Shown: positions 8,346-12,151 of the stretch, piece by piece
Layout of the letters: each line of letters starts with the position of its first letter
Position numbering within the stretch: position 1 is the stretch's first letter
DNA from: Goniomonas avonlea
Taxonomy: Eukaryota > Cryptophyceae > Goniomonadida > Goniomonadaceae
Assembly: GCA_003573635.1 (NCBI GenBank)
Contig: QUTJ01031486.1
Span: 1 to 12,151, forward strand
Length of the DNA stretch: 12,151 nt
Direction: 5' to 3'
Translations under genes and position numbers: made by a program
Notes under the pieces: model-generated
What the model was told of the DNA's origin: nothing
Seen by the model: only the letters and a program-made list of their open reading frames with translations
Database searches by the model: none

Positions 8346-10793
8346 ATGCAGCTCGCCTTGTTTGAGCCTCCCGACTTCTGTCGAGGGATTCCAGACCTGA
8401 CAGATTCTCTGGGCGGAGTAACATCTTCATATTTTCAGCGTGGTGAACATCTTGGGTCGGGATCATTCGGCAGTGTGTATAAATGCCTTGACTCGACCAC
8501 CGGGGCGCTGTTTGCAGTCAAGGAGGTACCTCTGGCTGGACGGGATTGTACCCAGTCTCGCGTCCAGGCCCTGTTGCGCGAGGTTCAAGTCTTGTCACGG
8601 CTGGAGCACCCAAACGTCATCCGTTATTATGGTGCGGAGTCAACGGCTCAAGTGCTCTGTATATTTGTAGAGGTGACTTCTTTCCTCGCCTTTGTTGCTG
8701 GCACGCTGACACTACTTGTAGTTCGTGTCTGGGGGAAGTTTGGCGAGCTATGTTGAGCGTTTTGGACCGCTCAAGGAGCGAGTTGTGAGGCTTTACCTCC
8801 GGCAGCTTCTCGGAGGGCTCCACTATTTGCATGCTGAAGGCGTGGTCCACCGCGACATCAAGGTGCCTTTCCTGCTGTTGAGGACTCATCTCTAACCTCT
8901 CCGTGTAGCCAGCTAACGTTCTCGTTGACGCGAATGGCACTTGTAAGCTTGCTGACTTTGGGTGTGCGGAGATGTTGTCAGGTGCGGCTGTTCTCAGAGA
9001 TACAACGTTTTAACCGCGAGAACAGAAATTGCATCAGACGCTCCTAAAGTGACCGGGACTCCAAATTTTATGGCTCCTGAGGTTGCACAACGTGCTGGGC
9101 ATGGTAGGGAGGCCGATATTTGGTCGGTGAGTCCCTTCTGGTGGCTTGGAGTGCTTGCAGCCAACGATTTCTCACAGTTGGGCTGCACCGTGCTCGAAGT
9201 GTGTACCGGGTTGGCGCCATGGTCGCACATATCTCAACCTGAGACCACCCTTTTCCTCCTCAAGCGTGGTGGAATTCCCGAGATTCCAGACACACTCTCG
9301 TCTGAAGCACAGCTGTTCATCAAGTCCTGCCTCGTTGTGTAAGTTTTCTCACGATGCGTCCATCTATCAGCTCACTCCTTGGATTAGGGATGCATCTAAC
9401 CGCCTCACCGTTGCTAAACTCTTGGAGCACCCGTTTGCTTCCCCAGCTCCGACCACACCCCGCCGCAAACGACCCGCGAGCATGCTCCCCTCACCTTCCC
9501 CAGCGGCTCGCTCACCAATGCAGCGGCCTCGTTCACGGCTGTTGCCTGGTGTTCTGAATTCGAGTGACGGTGCGTGGCCCTGCGGAACACGCTCTGGTTG
9601 ACACTGTCGACATCTCCGACTCTTGTTGAGAGAATGAGTTCCAGCCTCCTCTCATCGCAGTGTTGGCGGCATCGTCGTGGTAGTCTCAGAAGCATGGTGC
9701 CGCGGTCGAGAGCAGTGTGGTGGCATAGCGGTGGTCCCATAGCAGTGTGGTGGCATAGAGGTGAGAGCTGTGTGGTGTGGTGTCTACCAGTGTGGTGGAC
9801 CCCTGTTGACGCAATGAAACAGCGCCGTCCCCAGTGCATACCACGCCTGCGTCCTCCCGGTCCCACGCTGTCATGGACGCTGCACTCAAGCTCCTCTGCG
9901 CTGTGCCACGTGACAGATCGGCTGTCGACAGCGGTGCTCCCGCTCGAGACAGGTTGGGTCGCGCGGTTGCGTCTCCCAGCCTTGGTCTCGCCTCGCCGAT
10001 GAAGCGTCCTCGGCGGGGCCTGACAACTCTCGGGTGCGTGCGCTTTAGGGTAACCGTTGTTGGGAGGCACCCTTCTGAGAAGCTCCTCGAAGCCAGGCAT
10101 GATCCTGAGAGCACCATTTCGGTTTCGCAGACCCAAGCACGTGTCACCGCCTAACTCGCCCTCGAATACCTGACTCCGCCTTCAACTCGGACACCCGCCC
10201 TCTGAAGTCACCTGCACCTGTCACTGCCTTCAACTCGCCCTCGAACTCACGCACACCGCACTTCAACTCACGCACACTTGTCTCCGCCTTCAACTCGGAC
10301 ACCTACCCTCGAACTCAATCACACCTGTCACCTTCAACTCGGACACCTGTCCCTGGCCTTAGACTTGTCACTGCGACTCGGACAGCTCTGTAGAACTTAC
10401 TTACACCCGTCGCCGCAGCCTCCAACTCGGGCACCTGCCTGTCTTACACTGGTCACCTTCAGCCTCCAACTCGCGCCAGTCTCGAACTCACTGTTACACC
10501 TTGACCGCACTGTCACCTTGTTTCAGCACTCCACCACCTGCAACGCCCTGACCACACTGTCATCACTCACACCTGTCGCCGCAGCCTCCAACTCGGGCAC
10601 GAGTCTCCCACATCTCTCGCCCCCGCCTCCTTGCGGTTGCCGTCCCCACCGCTGTCACCCCTGCGACTGTCACTGTCGCTGTCACCGTCGACGACGTGCT
10701 CGGCAAGCGTCGAGGGGTCCCCCACTCTCTCGGCCAGCTCTCCTGACCTACCACCCGTCGCGTCCCCGCTGTCCCTCGATACCCCCAACTCTG
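8346..10793 (+). CDS. STE11/MEKK-type MAP kinase kinase kinase with Ser/Pro-rich C-terminus
   Basis: Ser/Thr kinase expected to phosphorylate a MAP2K. Exons: 8346-8672, 8722-8862, 8909-8981, 9026-9126, 9178-9338, 9388-9569, 9835-10033, 10585-10793; the last two are less certain. Catalytic domain is residues 30-284: G-loop GSGSFGSV (37-44), Lys59 in AVKE, Glu79, HRD (152-154) with Lys156 and Asn159, DFG (172-174), GTPNFMAPE (191-199), DIWSLGCTVLEVCTG and a closing LLEHPF. The GTPxxMAPEV...SLGCTVLE phrase is typical of MEKK/ANP/STE11 kinases. All catalytic residues are present. The N-terminal extension is only about 30 residues, with no visible regulatory domain. The tail (285-464) is rich in SP and basic RPR motifs. 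Splicing is phase-matched throughout; the first five introns and 9339-9387 are 44-51 nt. Without the 9570 splice the protein would stop at 9601. Later exons may exist. Confidence 0.88.
9570..9834 (+). other. Intron 6 of the kinase gene with GTGGTGGCATAG repeats
   Basis: 265 nt, donor GTGCGT, acceptor CGTCCCCAG, phase 1. It contains AGCAGTGTGGTGGCATAG at 9711-9728 repeated at 9741-9758, plus further GTGTGGTG fragments to about 9797. Its retention would give a stop at 9601. Confidence 0.6.
10034..10584 (+). other. Putative 551-nt intron 7 of the kinase gene, minisatellite-filled
   Basis: Donor GTGCGT after ACTCTCGG and acceptor GTCGCCGCAG before CCTCCAACTC, phase 2 on both sides. Reading through the donor instead gives a stop at 10154. 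The interior is the degenerate repeat described separately. Confidence 0.5.
10160..10600. repeat. Degenerate CTTCAACTCGGACACCTGTC minisatellite
   Basis: Variants of CTTCAACTCGGACACC and CCTCGAACTCACGCACAC recur about every 25-40 nt. Within it a 31-nt unit containing a 3' splice site (GTCGCCGCAG, then CCTCCAACTCGGGCAC) occurs at 10404-10434 and again at 10570-10600 with one mismatch. Confidence 0.82.
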
Positions 10794-10865
10794 GTGCGTC
10801 TCGGTCTCGCTTTCCCTCTCTCGGCCCTCACGGGTCTGTGGCCGCTCAGCGGTTCCTGAATAACC

Positions 10866-10867
<2 letters not shown>

Positions 10868-10928
<61 letters not shown>
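10868..10928. repeat. (CT)n microsatellite
   Basis: About thirty uninterrupted CT dinucleotides after CTGAATT. Long homopurine-homopyrimidine mirror sequence can form triplex (H-DNA) and stall polymerases. Confidence 0.95.
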
Positions 10929-10931
<3 letters not shown>

Positions 10932-11245
10932 ACGCACTCACGCACTCGCCTTACGTTGTATGAGCAGCGGATTGGCGCATGCTGGCGCTCGGTCTGGCCA
11001 GGGGTGTGGGCGGTGACGTCGGTGGCGCTCTCAGCCTAACTAGGTGCGATGTCGTCCTGCTGCCCTCTCGTTGCTGCTCTTCTCTGCTCGTCTCCTCTTT
11101 GTTTCTCCTCGCTTCTCCTCATCGTCCCTTGCCTCCCTCGTCACGCAGTCGCGAGACGCCTCCACCTCTCACACTCTCACTCATTGATCTTGTTTCTCAT
11201 CGCCTGTGCGCGCGTCTGTCGGAAGCACCGACCCATCACACACTC

Positions 11246-11325
11246 TCACTCTCCCAAAACAGAGTGTCCACAACTACACATCTCGCTCTCTCCTGCTCTC
11301 ACTCCCCAAACGGAGTGTCCACAAC
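11246..11325. repeat. Paired CCCAAAxxGAGTGTCCACAAC unit
   Basis: CTCCCAAAACAGAGTGTCCA at about 11251-11270 and CTCCCCAAACGGAGTGTCC at about 11302-11320, each followed by CACAAC or ACAAC and preceded by a CTCTCACT pyrimidine tract. The copies are about 51 nt apart. Each resembles a pyrimidine tract plus acceptor-like AG, but no protein evidence confirms splicing there. Confidence 0.75.
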
Positions 11326-11330
11326 GTATC

Positions 11331-11388
11331 ACCCACACTCTCACACTCTCACTCTCACTCACTCTCACTCTCACTCTCACTCCACCCA
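11331..11388. repeat. (CTCTCA)n / (CACTCT)n simple repeat
   Basis: Near-perfect CTCTCA hexamers lead up to the coding-like island at 11394. They could serve as a pyrimidine-rich tract, but no AG follows until about 11428. Confidence 0.9.
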
Positions 11389-11393
11389 CTGTG

Positions 11394-11582
11394 ATGCGCC
11401 CCCTTGACATGCTTCCTCTTGACCCCGAGCGTTCCAGGTCCTTCCAAGGTCTCAGTACCTCCCCTCCATCGAGCCAGAGCCAGAGCCGTGCGAGCCCCGG
11501 CGCTGCACCCGAAGATCCAACCGACCACTGGGCGCCTTGCTCTCTCGGAGACGTCTGGACCTCGCTTACCTCCATGTGCGAG
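11394..11582 (+). other. Candidate coding island (later exon of kinase gene or separate gene)
   Basis: An open frame of 63 codons, MRPLDMLPLDPERSRSF through SPPSSQSQSRASPG to DVWTSLTSMCE. It has mixed composition, unlike the repeat translations around it, and ends at the donor-like GAG|GTGCGT. Unspliced, the frame continues to a stop at 11675 and ends in the hydrophobic LLLLVVALLVIEF. The acceptor is unresolved; AG sites near 11436-11454 and the paired units near 11262/11314 are candidates. I recognise no domain. Confidence 0.35.
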
Positions 11583-12078
11583 GTGCGTCGGCTGCCGAGC
11601 AGCCAGGACCTGCACCGAGCCACGTTGCACGATTTGTTGCTGTTGGTAGTGGCGCTACTCGTAATTGAGTTCTGATGAACCATCCTGTCATGTTGACCGT
11701 CAAGCGTGGCGTGGTTTTTGACAGTTTTTGAAGTTCACCCGAGATGCAGCTCCCCAACAGGCGAGACACTTTCACTTGACAGACGCTCGCGCCTGACAGA
11801 CTCTCTCACGTGTAATCTGACCCCGCACGGCCACAGTGGCGGTCATCATGGACAGACTCTCTCACTGTGCGTGCGCGCGCGCGTGTGTGTGTGTGGAGGT
11901 CTCTCAGTGTGTGGTTGTGCAGGCTGGTGGACGAGCGACCGACCCGGAGCTTCTCCCTCGCTGTTCGAGGTGTTGGTGCTCTCTCTCTCTGTGTGTGTGT
12001 GTCTCTCTCTCTGTGTGTCCCTCTCTCGCTCGCTCGCTCGCTCTCGCTCTGATGCTAATCTGACCCGCACCTCCACAG
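11583..12078 (+). other. Putative intron or intergenic stretch with GT/CT microsatellites
   Basis: It contains GC/GT alternation at about 11868-11895 and mixed CT, GT and CGCT runs at about 11979-12048. It finishes with a strong intron-like 3' end (GCTAATCTGAC, then CTCCACAG at 12071-12078). No coding signal apart from the hydrophobic tail noted for the upstream island. Confidence 0.4.
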
Positions 12079-12094
12079 TGGCGTTCATCGTGGT
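11813..12094. repeat. Duplicated branch site + acceptor + exon start
   Basis: TAATCTGACCCCGCACGG, CCACAG, TGGCGGTCATCATGG (11813-11851) recurs as TAATCTGACCCGCACCT, CCACAG, TGGCGTTCATCGTGG (12056-12093), about 242 bp apart. Each copy holds a textbook branch-like CTGAC about 20 nt before CAG. CT/GT microsatellites fill the space between them. Confidence 0.82.
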
Positions 12095-12151
12095 CCCACT
12101 GGACGGGCGGCATGTCAGCCGGAGCGATCGTTGCTGTCTGGCAGCGCCGTG
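12079..12151 (+). other. Candidate exon start running off the right edge
   Basis: After the CCACAG acceptor, sequence free of repeats begins. In phase 1 it reads VAFIVVPLDGRHVSRSDRCC; in phase 0 it is also open. The composition looks coding, but it is too short to identify. It might belong to the same gene as the island at 11394-11582 (phase 0 there) or to another gene. Confidence 0.3.

Larger units (their letters stand above)
10794..11393 (+). other. Pyrimidine-rich satellite stretch, no confident gene
   Basis: A donor-like GTGCGT at 10794 would end kinase exon 8. Alternatively the open frame runs on to 10961 through a (CT)n tract. Beyond that, frames translate only as Ser/Leu/His/Thr repeats. 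It probably represents intron or 3' untranslated sequence. Confidence 0.5.

Noticed and set aside
9339-9387. Stop after SCLVV as the end of the kinase
   Set aside because: A GTAAGT donor and ATTAG acceptor 49 nt apart restore CLVVDASNRLTVAKLLEHPF, the expected end of the kinase domain.
10278-10859. 193-codon plus-strand frame starting in the minisatellite
   Set aside because: Mostly repeat translation (Thr/Leu/Pro/His/Cys). The neighbouring frame is the one continuing the kinase tail in phase.

Overview
The window reads as nuclear DNA of an intron-rich, GC-rich unicellular eukaryote. No bacterial operon structure is present. Both long genes become continuous conserved proteins only after removing GT...AG introns. 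Most introns are 43-58 nt, with CTGAC/CTAAC-like branch sites; a smaller set of about 260-550 nt is full of micro- and minisatellites. I cannot name the lineage. A choanoflagellate-like or other free-living protist is a guess based on short introns, satellite-rich long introns and glutamine/proline-rich proteins.

Two divergent genes start about 125 bp apart near position 8.3 kb. Leftward (minus strand, 8220 down past the left edge) runs a 15-exon gene for a protein of at least 1921 residues. Four BRCT domains sit at the N-terminus and a very long acidic, E/Q- and TP/SP-rich linker follows. The C-terminus carries a BRCT followed by the start of what should be its partner, cut by the window edge. 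The layout is that of the PTIP / Rtt107 / Brc1 DNA-damage scaffolds, while the C-terminal BRCT has TopBP1 BRCT7-like features. Every exon junction listed keeps reading phase.

Rightward (plus strand, from 8346) runs a gene for a STE11/MEKK-type MAP kinase kinase kinase. Its complete catalytic domain is spread over six exons, followed by a Ser/Pro-rich C-terminal extension in at least two more. The stretch from about 10.8 kb to the right edge is pyrimidine-rich satellite DNA with one or two plausible coding islands (11394-11582 and 12079 onward) that could be later exons of the kinase gene or of another gene.

The least expected signal is a recurring one. At several long introns the 3' splice-site region, sometimes with the first bases of the exon, is present in extra tandem or nearby copies inside the intron. 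I see this at two BRCT-gene introns, one kinase-gene intron and two spots in the 3' satellite region. The copies are partly decayed. This looks like a local tendency to duplicate intron 3' ends, which would lengthen introns and create decoy or alternative acceptors.
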